Assembly: GCF_014235185.1 (NCBI RefSeq)
Contig: NZ_CP060131.1
Span: 6,393,501 to 6,457,500 of the forward strand
Length of the DNA stretch: 64,000 nt
Reading direction: 5' to 3'
Origin: Pseudonocardia petroleophila
GTDB lineage: Bacteria > Actinomycetota > Actinomycetes > Mycobacteriales > Pseudonocardiaceae
Position 1 is the first letter of the stretch; each line of letters begins with the position of its first letter. The translations under genes and the position numbers were made by a program. The notes under the pieces were generated by a model that was given only the letters and a program-made list of their open reading frames with translations, made no database searches and was not told where the DNA came from. This document shows positions 41,173 through 49,767 of the stretch, piece after piece.

Positions 41173-42627
41173 GTGACGCTCCACGGCGGGGTGCGGCAGG
41201 CGTTCGAGCGGGTGCTCGATCCGGCGGACGTGCTGTCGGACCCGGTGAAGTGCCGGGCCTACGAGTGCGACGGCCTGACCGGCTACCGGGTGCGCCCGGA
41301 CCTGGTGCTGCTGCCCCGCGACGCGTCGCAGGTGGCGGCAGCGGTGCGGGTCTGCCACGAGCACGGGGTGCCGTTCGTGGCCCGCGGGGCGGGCACCGGC
41401 CTGTCCGGCGGCGCACTCCCGGTCGCCGACGGGGTGGTGATCAGCCTGGCCCGGCTCAAGCGGGTGCTCGAGGTCGACCCGGTCAACCGCCGCGCGGTCG
41501 TGCAGCCGGGCGTCACGAACCTGGAGATCACCGCGGCCGCCGCGCCGCACGGGCTGTACTACGCGCCGGACCCGTCGAGCCAGCAGGTCTGCACGATCGG
41601 CGGCAACGTCGCGGAGAACTCCGGCGGCGCCCACTGCCTGAAGTACGGCTTCACCACCAACCACGTCCTGTCCTGCGAGGTCGTGCTGCCCGACGGCTCG
41701 GTCGTCACCCTGGGCACCGACACGAACGAGCAGGCCGGCCCCGACCTGCGCGGGGTCTTCCTCGGGTCCGAGGGCACCCTCGGCATCACGACGTCGGTCA
41801 CGGTGCGCCTGCTGCGCACCCCGGAGTCGGTGCGCACGCTGCTCGCCGACTTCCCGTCGGTCGCGTCGGCAGGCGACGTCGTCTCCGACATCGTCTCCGC
41901 CGGGATCGTGCCCGCGGCCGTCGAGATGATGGACACCCTCGCCATCGAGGCGGCCGAGGAGGCGGTGCACGCGGGTTACACGGTGGGCGTCCCGGCCGCG
42001 CTCGTCGTGGAGCTCGACGGGCCGGTCGAGGAGTGCGACGCGCAGTTCGAGCTGGTCAAGGCGATCTGCGAGAAGCACGGCTGCACGCGGCTGCACATCG
42101 CTGGGTCCCCGGAGGAGCGCGCGAAGATCTGGAAGGGCCGCAAGGCCGCGTTCGCCGCCGTCGGCCGCATCTCCCCCGACTACTTCGTGCAGGACGGCGT
42201 CGTGCCCCGCACCCGGCTCGCCGAGGTCCTCGACCGGATCGCCGGCATGGGCACCGACGCGGGCCTGCGCGTCGCCAACGTCTTCCACGCGGGCGACGGC
42301 AACCTGCACCCGCTGGTGCTCTACAGCGCGGCCGCCGGGGAGACCGAGCGCGCCGAGCGCCTGTCGGGCGAGATCGCGGAGCTGTGCGTCGAGATGGGCG
42401 GGTCCCTCTCGGGCGAGCACGGGATCGGGACCGACAAGGCGTGCTCGATGCCGAAGATGTTCGGCGAGGAGGACCTGGCCACGATGCACCGGGTCCGCCA
42501 CGCCTTCGACCCCGACGGGATCTGCAACCCGGGCAAGGTCCTGCCCACGCCGCGGTTGTGCGGCGAGCGCCCGGGGAAGTACAAGCCGCACCCGCTGGAA
42601 GAGACCGGAGCGATCGAGCGACTGTGA
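41173..42627 (+). CDS. glcD: Glycolate oxidase subunit GlcD (FAD-linked oxidase)
   Basis: 484-aa flavoprotein of the VAO/PCMH family. The FAD-binding domain contains PFVARGAGTGLSGGALPVADGVVISLARLKRVLEVD, PSSQQVCTIGGNVAENSGGAHCLKYG and GSEGTLGITTSVTVRL. The C-terminal substrate domain ends with VFHAGDGNLHP and GEHGIGTDK, conserved metal and active-site residues. It oxidises glycolate (or D-lactate) with electrons passed to GlcF. GTG 41173 follows AAGGAGG. It overlaps glcE by 4 nt. Confidence 0.94.
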   Translation: MTLHGGVRQAFERVLDPADVLSDPVKCRAYECDGLTGYRVRPDLVLLPRDASQVAAAVRVCHEHGVPFVARGAGTGLSGGALPVADGVVISLARLKRVLEVDPVNRRAVVQPGVTNLEITAAAAPHGLYYAPDPSSQQVCTIGGNVAENSGGAHCLKYGFTTNHVLSCEVVLPDGSVVTLGTDTNEQAGPDLRGVFLGSEGTLGITTSVTVRLLRTPESVRTLLADFPSVASAGDVVSDIVSAGIVPAAVEMMDTLAIEAAEEAVHAGYTVGVPAALVVELDGPVEECDAQFELVKAICEKHGCTRLHIAGSPEERAKIWKGRKAAFAAVGRISPDYFVQDGVVPRTRLAEVLDRIAGMGTDAGLRVANVFHAGDGNLHPLVLYSAAAGETERAERLSGEIAELCVEMGGSLSGEHGIGTDKACSMPKMFGEEDLATMHRVRHAFDPDGICNPGKVLPTPRLCGERPGKYKPHPLEETGAIERL

Positions 42628-43733
42628 CCACTACGACGACCCTGCGGCCCGCCGACCTCGCCGAGGTCCGCGACGCCGTCCGCGACACCCCGGGGCGCCT
42701 CGCGGTGACCGGCGCCGGGACGGCGGCGAACTGGGCGGGCGAGCTCGACCCGGTCGACGCCGTGCTCGACGTCTCCGCGCTGACCGGCGTGGTCACCCAC
42801 AACCCCGGCGACATGACGGTGTCGGCCCGCGCCGGCACGCCCCTGCGCGCGCTGGTCGATGAGCTGGCCGAGCACGGGCAGCACGTCTCGCTCGACGCCG
42901 CCCGGATCGCCGACGGCGCCACCCTCGGCGGGCTCGTCGCGACGGCGGACTCCGGGCCGTCGTCGCTGGTCTACGGCACGATGCGCGACCTCGTCATCGG
43001 GGTCACGGTCGTGCTCGCCGACGGCACGGTGGCGCGCAGCGGCGGGCACGTGATCAAGAACGTCGCCGGGTACGACCTGGCCAAGCTGCTGCACGGCTCG
43101 TACGGGACGCTCGGGGTGCTCGCCGAGATCGTGCTGCGGTTGCACCCGGTGCCGCAGCGCACGGCCACGCTCGTCGTCGACGCCCCGCTGGCGCAGGCCG
43201 CCGAGCTGGCCGCGCGCGTGCTGGAGGGGCCCTACGAGCCGGTGGCGCTGGAGTGGGTCAGCGACGGAAGCGGGCGGCTCCTGGTCCGGATCGAGGGCAC
43301 CGACGAGGCGCTCCCGGCGCGGGTGCAGCGGCTGCGGGAGGTGCTGGGCGGGGGCGACGAGGCCGCAGGCGCCGACGACCCGTGGCTGCGGCACGCCGAA
43401 CTGACCCGCGGGTCGCCCGAGGCCGCCGTGCTGCGGATCGGGGCCCGGCCGTCGGTGCTGCCGGCGCTGGTCTCCGAGATCGCCGCCGACGCCGCCACCG
43501 TCGGGCTGGGTACGGGCGTCGCCACGGTGTCGCTGCCGCCGCACGTCGTCGCCGAGGCGCACGGCCGGGTGCACGCCGCGGGCGGCACCTCCCAGCTGCG
43601 CTACCGCCCACCGGGGGCCGACGCCGCCGCGTGGGGACCGCCGCCCTCGGCACTGCCCGTGCTGCGCGCCCTCAAGACCGAGCTCGACCCGGACGGCCGC
43701 TTCGGTCCGGGCCGCTTCTCCCCCTGGATGTGA
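42624..43733 (+). CDS. glcE: Glycolate oxidase subunit GlcE
   Basis: 369-aa second FAD-binding subunit. RLAVTGAGTAANWAGEL near the start, ATLGGLVATADSGPSSLVYGTMRDLVIGVTVVLADGTVARSGGHVIKNVAGYDLAKLLHGSYGTLGVLAEIVLRLHP and the C-terminal FGPGRFSPW are the family signatures. GTG 42624 overlaps the glcD stop. Confidence 0.93.
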   Translation: MTTTTTLRPADLAEVRDAVRDTPGRLAVTGAGTAANWAGELDPVDAVLDVSALTGVVTHNPGDMTVSARAGTPLRALVDELAEHGQHVSLDAARIADGATLGGLVATADSGPSSLVYGTMRDLVIGVTVVLADGTVARSGGHVIKNVAGYDLAKLLHGSYGTLGVLAEIVLRLHPVPQRTATLVVDAPLAQAAELAARVLEGPYEPVALEWVSDGSGRLLVRIEGTDEALPARVQRLREVLGGGDEAAGADDPWLRHAELTRGSPEAAVLRIGARPSVLPALVSEIAADAATVGLGTGVATVSLPPHVVAEAHGRVHAAGGTSQLRYRPPGADAAAWGPPPSALPVLRALKTELDPDGRFGPGRFSPWM

Positions 43734-43734
43734 T

Positions 43735-45072
43735 GTGAGTACTCCCGCCGGCTCCGCCGACACCAACCTCCCGCAGACCGGGCCGAGTGCGTTCGACGCG
43801 CACCGTCCGCCGGAGCGCGAGCTGCTCGACGACTGCGTGCACTGCGGCTTCTGCCTCCCGACCTGCCCCACCTACCAGCTGTGGGGCGAGGAGATGGACT
43901 CCCCGCGCGGGCGCATCTACCTCATGGACCTCGCCAGCAAGGGCGAGATCGAGCTGGAGGGTCCGTTCTCCGAGCACATGGACGCGTGCCTGGGCTGCAT
44001 GGCGTGCGTGACGGCGTGCCCGTCGGGCGTGCAGTACGACAAGCTGCTGGAGTCGGTGCGTCCGCAGATCGAGCGCAACGTCGAGCGCGACCGCGGCGAC
44101 CAGCTCTTCCGCGAGGCGATCTTCGCCCTGTTCCCGTACACGCGGCGGCTGCGCGCGGCCGCGCTGCCCGGGGCGCTGTACCAGAAGCTGCGCACGATCC
44201 CGGCGGTGCGGAAGCTCGCCGAGCGGCTGCCGGGGCGGCTCGCGGCGATGGAGTCGCTGCTGCCGCCGGTGTCGGTGCGCGAGGCGTTCGCGCGTCTGCC
44301 CGTGTTCACCCCGGCCGTCGGGGCGCGGCGCGGGCGGGTGGCGCTGCTGTCGGGCTGCGTGCAGGACGTGTTCTTCCACCGCGTCAACGAGGCCACCGTG
44401 CGCGTGCTCGCCGCGGAGGGCTACGACGTGCTCGTGCCCCGCGACCAGGGGTGCTGCGGCGCGCTGGAGCTGCACGCCGGGCGCGAGGAGCCGGCACTCG
44501 GGCGGGCGCGGCGCACGATCGCGCGGTTCGAGACCCTCGACGTCGACACGGTCATCACCAACGTCGCAGGCTGCGGGTCGTCGATGAAGGAGTACGGGCA
44601 CCTGATGTCCGACGACGACGCCTGGTCCGACCGCGCACAGGCGTTCAGCGCACGGGTGCGCGACGTGCACGAGGTGCTCGCCGAGCTGGAGCCGGTGGCC
44701 CCGCGCCACCCGTTCCGCGGGCGGGTCGCCTACCACGACGCCTGCCACCTCGGGCACGCCCAGAAGGTGCGGGCGCAGCCGCGGGCGGTGCTGCGGACGA
44801 TCCCGGACGTCGAGCTGGTGGACCTGCCCGAGGCCGAGCTGTGCTGCGGGTCCGCGGGGATCTACAACATGGTCGCGCCGGAGGCGGCGGGCGAGCTGGG
44901 GGCGCGCAAGGCCGCGAACGTGCGGTCGGTGCACCCGGACGTCATCGTCACCGCCAACCCGGGCTGCCTGCTGCAGATCGGCAAGCACATGGCCGCCGAC
45001 GGCGTCCCGATCCTGCACCCGGTGCAGCTGCTGGACGCGAGCATCCGCGGGGTGCCGGTCCCCCGCACCTGA
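43735..45072 (+). CDS. glcF: Glycolate oxidase iron-sulfur subunit GlcF
   Basis: 445 aa. Two [4Fe-4S] ferredoxin motifs (CVHCGFCLPTCPTY and CLGCMACVTACPSG) near the N-terminus are followed by two CCG domains (DQGCCGALELHAGR and ELCCGSAGIYN). It transfers electrons from GlcDE to the quinone pool. GTG 43735 starts 1 nt after the glcE stop. It is the last gene of the operon, followed by the 22-bp repeat array. Confidence 0.94.
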   Translation: MSTPAGSADTNLPQTGPSAFDAHRPPERELLDDCVHCGFCLPTCPTYQLWGEEMDSPRGRIYLMDLASKGEIELEGPFSEHMDACLGCMACVTACPSGVQYDKLLESVRPQIERNVERDRGDQLFREAIFALFPYTRRLRAAALPGALYQKLRTIPAVRKLAERLPGRLAAMESLLPPVSVREAFARLPVFTPAVGARRGRVALLSGCVQDVFFHRVNEATVRVLAAEGYDVLVPRDQGCCGALELHAGREEPALGRARRTIARFETLDVDTVITNVAGCGSSMKEYGHLMSDDDAWSDRAQAFSARVRDVHEVLAELEPVAPRHPFRGRVAYHDACHLGHAQKVRAQPRAVLRTIPDVELVDLPEAELCCGSAGIYNMVAPEAAGELGARKAANVRSVHPDVIVTANPGCLLQIGKHMAADGVPILHPVQLLDASIRGVPVPRT

Positions 45073-45102
45073 GCGCGATCGGCCGACGCACCGGACGTGA
45101 AC

Positions 45103-45274
45103 GGCGAACTCGCCGGTGCAGTTCGGCGAACTCGCGGGGAGGTGGACCCCCACCCCCGCGAGTTTGCCGGCCCCGCCCGGCGAGTTTGCCGATCCGGCCC
45201 GGCGAGTTTGCCGATCCCGCCCGGCGAGTTTGCGGTCCCCGCCCGGCGAGTTTGCCGATCCGGCCCGGCGGGTC
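45103..45274. repeat. 22-bp tandem repeat array with inverted copies
   Basis: Five direct copies with the core GGCGAGTTTGCCGATCC start every 22 nt (GAGTTTGC at 45160, 45182, 45204, 45226, 45248). They are preceded by two copies in the opposite orientation (CGGCGAACTCGC at 45102 and 45124, also 22 nt apart). The last inverted and first direct copy form a long hairpin (45124-45170, about 21 bp with a 2-nt bulge and a loop ACCC). A period of 22 is not a multiple of 3, so this is not protein repeats. It lies between the convergent glcF and DUF3105 genes and may act as terminator. Confidence 0.85.
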
Positions 45275-45284
45275 GGCCGCGGCG

Positions 45285-45959
45285 TCAGGACTCCGCGACG
45301 ACCGCCCGGCCGTCGACGTCGGAGACGTCCGGGACCGGGGCGAACGGGGGCGGGCTGGCGCTGTCGAAGTAGCCCCGCCCGATCTCGTCGCACGACGCAC
45401 CCGGCTCGGGGTGGGTGTAGCGGTTCTGCCGCAGGGCGGCGACGAACTGGTCGATCCGCGGGTCGTCGGCGTCGTCGAGGGCGAGCTGGTGGCCCCAGGA
45501 CTGCAGCGAGATCGGCGAGTCGAGGCCGGGGTAGGGCGAGAGCAGCATGTACGGCTGCCCCTCGACGCGGGCGGTGAGGGCGTCGAGCGCGGCGCCGTCG
45601 ACCCGGTCGGGGTCGTAGGCGATCCAGACGGCCCCGTGCTCGAGCGAGTGCACGGCGTTCTCGCTGCGGAGCGGTTCGGGGTAGACCGCACCGTTGCACG
45701 CGGCCCACGCCTGGTCGTGGGTGCCGCCGATCGGCGGGGTGAACGTGTACGCCACGCGCGTGTCGGGACCCACGTGCTGCGCGCCGGAGAACACCATCCC
45801 CTCGACGCCGTCGATCTGCACCGACGGGTCCTTGTTCTCGGCGGTGGGCGCGAACGCCGCGAGGTCGACGGGGGCGGCGGCCCGGTCCGGCAGCATCCCG
45901 CAGCCCGCGAGCAGCAGGGCCGAGAGGGCGAACAGCGGAGCGTGTGTGGTGCGGCGCAC
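45285..45959 (-). CDS. DUF3105 lipoprotein
   Basis: 224 aa. The N-terminal lipoprotein signal peptide has lipobox LLLAGC (Cys about residue 20), so the protein is anchored outside the membrane. The DUF3105 domain has YTFTPPIGGTHDQAWAACNGAVY, NAVHSLEHGAVWIAYDPDRV and MLLSPYPGLDSPISLQSWGHQL. The conserved His/Cys pattern hints at metal or redox chemistry, but no function is established. GTG 45959 has TAGCGT 6 nt upstream. It is divergent from the DinB gene. Confidence 0.88.
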   Translation of the reverse strand: MRRTTHAPLFALSALLLAGCGMLPDRAAAPVDLAAFAPTAENKDPSVQIDGVEGMVFSGAQHVGPDTRVAYTFTPPIGGTHDQAWAACNGAVYPEPLRSENAVHSLEHGAVWIAYDPDRVDGAALDALTARVEGQPYMLLSPYPGLDSPISLQSWGHQLALDDADDPRIDQFVAALRQNRYTHPEPGASCDEIGRGYFDSASPPPFAPVPDVSDVDGRAVVAES

Positions 45960-45965
45960 GGAGCG

Positions 45966-45971
45966 ACGCTA
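45966..45971 (-). promoter_or_regulatory. Candidate -10 (TAGCGT), leaderless DUF3105 gene
   Basis: TAGCGT on the minus strand ends 6 nt before GTG 45959. It overlaps the first TACGACATCCGGGG repeat. Confidence 0.45.
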
Positions 45972-46019
45972 CGACATCCGGGGCAACGCGATCCGGTCGG
46001 GACCGTCGGGGGTCACCCC

Positions 46020-46025
46020 TACGGT
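46020..46025 (+). promoter_or_regulatory. Candidate -10 (TACGGT), leaderless DinB gene
   Basis: TACGGT ends 7 nt before ATG 46033; there is no Shine-Dalgarno. Confidence 0.45.
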
Positions 46026-46032
46026 GGGCGCC

Positions 46033-46593
46033 ATGAGCATCGACTGGACCCACGAGCTCGTGGAGCAGCTGGAGTGGCACTGGCAGGGCCAGCTCCGGCC
46101 GCGCCTGAGCGGGCTCACCGACGAGGAGTACTTCCACGAACCCGCGCCCGGCGCGTGGAGCGTACGGCCGCGGGGCACGTCGAGCGCCCCCGTCCAGGCG
46201 GGCAGCGGGGCGTTCACGATCGACTTCGCGTTCCCGCCGCCCGAACCCGCCCCCGTCACGACGATCGCGTGGCGGCTGGCGCACGTCGTCGTCGGGGTGT
46301 TCGGGGCGCGGGTGCACAGCCACTTCGGCGGCCCGCCGTACGACTACGACGGCCACGACTACGCGGGCTCCGCGCAGGAGGCGCTGCGGCAGCTCGACGC
46401 GACCCACGACGCGTGGATCGACGGCGTCCGCCGGCTCGACGACGCCGCGCTCGCGCGCCCGGTGGGGCCGACGGAGGGGCCGTTCGCCGAGCACCCGATG
46501 GCCACCCTGGTGCTGCACATCCACCGCGAGGCCATCCACCACGGGGCGGAGATCGCGCTGCTCCGCGACCTGTACGCGGCCACTGCGGGTTGA
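46033..46593 (+). CDS. DinB-like metalloenzyme-fold protein
   Basis: 186-aa protein of the DinB/YfiT four-helix fold. WTHELVEQLEWHWQGQLRPRLSGLTDEEYFHEPAPGAWSVRPRG is the typical first helix and loop. The three metal-binding His positions correspond to LAHVVVG and the HREAIHHGAEI helix. Family members include mycothiol- and bacillithiol-dependent S-transferases and isomerases; actinobacterial ones often use mycothiol, so a thiol-transferase role is possible. It has its own promoter and is bracketed by 17-nt repeats. Confidence 0.85.
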   Translation: MSIDWTHELVEQLEWHWQGQLRPRLSGLTDEEYFHEPAPGAWSVRPRGTSSAPVQAGSGAFTIDFAFPPPEPAPVTTIAWRLAHVVVGVFGARVHSHFGGPPYDYDGHDYAGSAQEALRQLDATHDAWIDGVRRLDDAALARPVGPTEGPFAEHPMATLVLHIHREAIHHGAEIALLRDLYAATAG

Positions 46594-46666
46594 TCCCAGT
46601 ACGACATCCGGGGTAATCGGGGTCCGACGACGAGCGGAGAGGCGCCCGGGCGGGCAAGGTCTCCCC

Positions 46667-48037
46667 ATGGGCGTGGCACGTGACGCAGGACACGGTGGGG
46701 CACGACGCGACGGGGGTGCCGCCGTCGCCGAGACCCTCGCCGCGAACGGCGTCGACACCGCCTTCGGCACTCCCGGCCATCCGCTCGTCGGGCACCTGCT
46801 GGCCGCCGGGCTCTCGGTGGTCGGGCTGCCCGACGACGACGCCGCCGAGCGCGCGGCCGTGGCCTACGCGCGGGTCAGCGGCCGTCCCGGGGTGGTCGCC
46901 TCGGTCGACGGGCCCGCCGGCGCCGGGTCCCACTCGCTGCTGTTCCTCACCGCCCACGGCGGAGGCACGGTCCGCACCGCCGACGCGGCGGTCGACACCG
47001 TCGCGGGCGCGCTCACCGCGATGCACCGGGGACGGCCGCGGGCCGTGCAGGTCGACGTGCCGCCGGAGGTCCTGGACCAGGACTGGAGCGGGAGCCCCCG
47101 TTGGGTCACCCCGGCGGCACCGCTCGTCGCCGACGCCGACGGGATCCGGCGGGCCGCGGAGCTGCTGGAGGCCGCGGAGCGTCCGCTGGTCATCGCGGGC
47201 GGGGGTGCGGTCGACGCGTCCGACGAGATCACCGCCCTGATCCAGGCGCTCGGCTCCCCGGTGGCCACCACCGCGGGCGGCAAGGGCGTCGTCGACGACG
47301 GTCACCCGCTCTCGGCGGGCGCGTCGGGCCGCTTCCGCGCGGTGGCGGAGGCGGCGGCCGACAGCGACGTCGTCCTCGTCGTGGGCAGCGGGTTCACCTG
47401 TCCCGACGGGGTGGCCGCGATCCGCATCGACGTGGACGAGGACCGACTGCCCCACAACGGCTCGGGCGTCGGCCTGCTCGGCGACGCCACCGCGACCGTC
47501 GCCGCCCTGCGCGGGGCGCTGCCCCCGTGGCGGACGGCGATCGGGGTCGTCCGCGCCGCGGCGCTGCGGGCGGCCTGCCGGGAGCAGGCCCGGGCCGACG
47601 GCCGCGCGTTCGAGCTGGTCAACGACGTCCTGCGCGACGCCCTCCCACCCCACGGGGTGCTGGTCGGCGGCAGCACCCCGGTCACCCGGCTCGGCTCGGT
47701 GCACTTCTTCCCGGTGCCCGCGCCCCGGCTGTTCTGCCCCGGCGGGGTGCCCGCGGCCATCGGCGCGTCCGTGGCCCGCCCGGCCCGCCCGGTCGCCGTG
47801 CTGCTCGGCACCGGTGCGTTCGCCGCCGCGGCCGAGGAACTGGCCGCCGCGGTGGAGCTCGGTCTCGCGCTGCCCGTCGTGGTGGTGCGCGACGGCAGCG
47901 ACGACGGGCCCGCCGTCGGCCGTTCCCCGCTCGACGTCGGGGCGCTGGAGGTGCGCGCGGACGAGCCCGACGACCTGGTCGACCTCGTCGCCGACGCGTT
48001 CGAGGCCGACCGGCCCACGGTCATCCGACTGGGGTGA
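46667..48037 (+). CDS. Degenerate thiamine-diphosphate-dependent (acetolactate-synthase-like) protein
   Basis: 456 aa, shorter than the usual about 550. PYR domain: VAETLAANGVDTAFGTPGHPLVGHLL, with DDDAAERAAVAYAR where active enzymes have a catalytic Glu (HEQ...YAR), apparently replaced by Asp. The central domain (RPLVIAGGGAVDASDEI) is intact. In the C-terminal domain the cofactor motif GDG-N is not recognisable (LLGTGAFAAAAEELAAAVELGLALPVVVVRDGSDDG) and the final segment is missing. It is probably unable to bind thiamine diphosphate normally, or has a different function. It sits 50 nt upstream of the lactate permease gene. Confidence 0.8.
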   Translation: MGVARDAGHGGARRDGGAAVAETLAANGVDTAFGTPGHPLVGHLLAAGLSVVGLPDDDAAERAAVAYARVSGRPGVVASVDGPAGAGSHSLLFLTAHGGGTVRTADAAVDTVAGALTAMHRGRPRAVQVDVPPEVLDQDWSGSPRWVTPAAPLVADADGIRRAAELLEAAERPLVIAGGGAVDASDEITALIQALGSPVATTAGGKGVVDDGHPLSAGASGRFRAVAEAAADSDVVLVVGSGFTCPDGVAAIRIDVDEDRLPHNGSGVGLLGDATATVAALRGALPPWRTAIGVVRAAALRAACREQARADGRAFELVNDVLRDALPPHGVLVGGSTPVTRLGSVHFFPVPAPRLFCPGGVPAAIGASVARPARPVAVLLGTGAFAAAAEELAAAVELGLALPVVVVRDGSDDGPAVGRSPLDVGALEVRADEPDDLVDLVADAFEADRPTVIRLG

Positions 48038-48087
48038 TGGCGGCCACGTCCTGCTGAACCGCGCCCGGTGGCGCACACTCCCCGCTC

Positions 48088-49767
48088 ATGTGGGCCCTCG
48101 CGCAGTACCAGCAGGATCCCGAGGCGGTGGGCGGGCTCGGCCTGTCCGCTCTCGTCTCGGTCCTCCCGCTCGCCGTCGTCCTCGTCCTGCTGGGTGCGCT
48201 GCGGGTGCGGGCGCACTGGGCCGCGCTGGCCGGGCTGGGCACCGCGCTGGTCGTCGCGATCGCCGGGTTCGGGATGCCGTTCGGCATGTCGCTGTCGGCC
48301 GCGGCGCACGGCGCCGTGTTCGGCCTGTTCCCGATCCTGTGGATCGTGGTCAACGCCCTGTGGGTGTTCAACATGACCGTCGCCACCGGGCACTTCGACG
48401 TGCTGCGCCGCAGCTTCGGCACGCTCTCGATCGACACCCGGACCCAGGCCATCCTCGTCGCGTTCTGCTTCGGCGGGCTGCTGGAGGCGCTCGCCGGGTT
48501 CGGGGCGCCCGTCGCGATCACCTCGGTGATGCTCGTGGCGCTGGGCTTCGCCCCGGTCAAGGCCGCGGTCGTGGCGCTGGTGGCCAACACCGCGCCCGTC
48601 GCGTTCGGGGCGATGGGGGTCCCGGTCATCACGCTCGCGCAGGTCACCGGCCTGCCGCTGGACGTGGTGTCGTCCACCGTGGGGCGGCAGACCCCGCTGC
48701 TCGCCCTGTTCGTCCCGCTGGTGCTGGTGTTCATCGTCGACGGGCGGCGCGGCCTGCGCGAGGCGTGGGTGCCCGCGCTCGGCTGCGGTGTCGTGTTCGC
48801 GCTCGGCCAGTTCCTGACCTCGAACTTCTTCTCCGTCGAGCTCACCGACATCGTGGCGTCGCTGGCCGGGGCCGTCACCGTCTTCGCGCTGGCCCGCGTG
48901 CAGCCGAACGCGGTGTGGGCGGCGCGGAAGCCGGCCCTCACCACCGGCGGCTCCTCCACCGGCACCCCCTCCACCGGCGGCGGCTCCACCGGCGACGGCG
49001 ACCGCGATCCCGAGGAGACGCCCGACTCCCCCGCCGAGATCCGCAAGGCCTACGCCCCGTACGCGATCATCATCGTCGTCTTCGCGCTGGCCCAGCTGCC
49101 CGGCATCAAGGACCTGCTGGCCTCGGTGAAGATCGCGTTCGCCTGGCCCGGCCTCGACGTGCTGACCCCCGACGGCGCCCGCGACAAGGTCAACGACTTC
49201 TCCTTCGCCGTGCTGTCGACCGCGGGCACGCTGATGGTCGTCGCCGCGGTGATCGTCGCGGTGGTGCTCGGCGTCGGTGCCCGCCGCACGATCACCACCT
49301 GGACGACGACCGTCGGCGAGCTCAAGTGGGCGATCCTCACCGTCGCCTCGGTGCTGGCGCTGGCCTACGTCATGAACGCCTCGGGCCAGACGACCTCGAT
49401 CGGCCTGTTCGTCGCCGGAGCCGGTGCCGCCCTCGCGTTCCTGTCCCCCGTCCTCGGCTGGTTCGCGGTCGCCGTGACCGGCTCCGACACCTCGGCCAAC
49501 GCCCTGTTCGGCTCGCTCCAGGTGACCGCGGCCCAGGGCGCCGGCCTGCCCCCGGAGCTGCTGGCCAGCGCCAACTCCTCGGGCGGGGTGCTGGGCAAGA
49601 TGCTCAGCCCCCAGAACCTCACCATCGCCGCCGCGGCGGTGAAGCTGGACGGCCAGGAGGGCACGCTCCTCCGCAAGGTCATCGGCTGGAGCCTGGGGAT
49701 GCTCCTGATCCTGTCGACGCTCATCGCCCTGCAGGCCTCGCCGGTCCTGAGCTGGATGCTGCCCTGA
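48088..49767 (+). CDS. lctP: L-lactate/glycolate permease (LctP family)
   Basis: 559-aa permease with about 13 membrane segments. GLLEALAGFGAPVAITSVMLVALGF, the repeat FGAMGVPVITLAQ, and SDTSANALFGSLQVTAAQGAGLPPELLASANSSGGVLGKMLSPQNLTIA are LctP signatures. A polar Gly/Ser/Thr linker (about residues 283-320) separates two halves. It imports lactate or glycolate with protons and fits with the glcDEF and glcB genes of this region. There is no obvious ribosome-binding site at ATG 48088. Confidence 0.9.
   Translation: MWALAQYQQDPEAVGGLGLSALVSVLPLAVVLVLLGALRVRAHWAALAGLGTALVVAIAGFGMPFGMSLSAAAHGAVFGLFPILWIVVNALWVFNMTVATGHFDVLRRSFGTLSIDTRTQAILVAFCFGGLLEALAGFGAPVAITSVMLVALGFAPVKAAVVALVANTAPVAFGAMGVPVITLAQVTGLPLDVVSSTVGRQTPLLALFVPLVLVFIVDGRRGLREAWVPALGCGVVFALGQFLTSNFFSVELTDIVASLAGAVTVFALARVQPNAVWAARKPALTTGGSSTGTPSTGGGSTGDGDRDPEETPDSPAEIRKAYAPYAIIIVVFALAQLPGIKDLLASVKIAFAWPGLDVLTPDGARDKVNDFSFAVLSTAGTLMVVAAVIVAVVLGVGARRTITTWTTTVGELKWAILTVASVLALAYVMNASGQTTSIGLFVAGAGAALAFLSPVLGWFAVAVTGSDTSANALFGSLQVTAAQGAGLPPELLASANSSGGVLGKMLSPQNLTIAAAAVKLDGQEGTLLRKVIGWSLGMLLILSTLIALQASPVLSWMLP

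Larger units (their letters stand above)
45970..46616. repeat. 17-nt direct repeats flanking the DinB gene
   Basis: TACGACATCCGGGGCAA at 45970-45986 and TACGACATCCGGGGTAA at 46600-46616 match at 16 of 17 positions and are in the same orientation, just outside the two ends of the DinB gene. They could be operator sites, or the scar of an insertion or duplication; nothing else decides. Confidence 0.55.

Noticed and set aside
45103..45274. CRISPR array
   Set aside because: Units are contiguous 22-mers without unique spacers, and no cas gene is in the window.
43672..46770. Long minus-strand frame reading through glcF and the repeat array, giving repeated RRAGSANSPG-like peptides
   Set aside because: The repeats have a 22-nt period and shift frame each unit; the frame is antisense to glcF and crosses the DUF3105 gene in the wrong frame.
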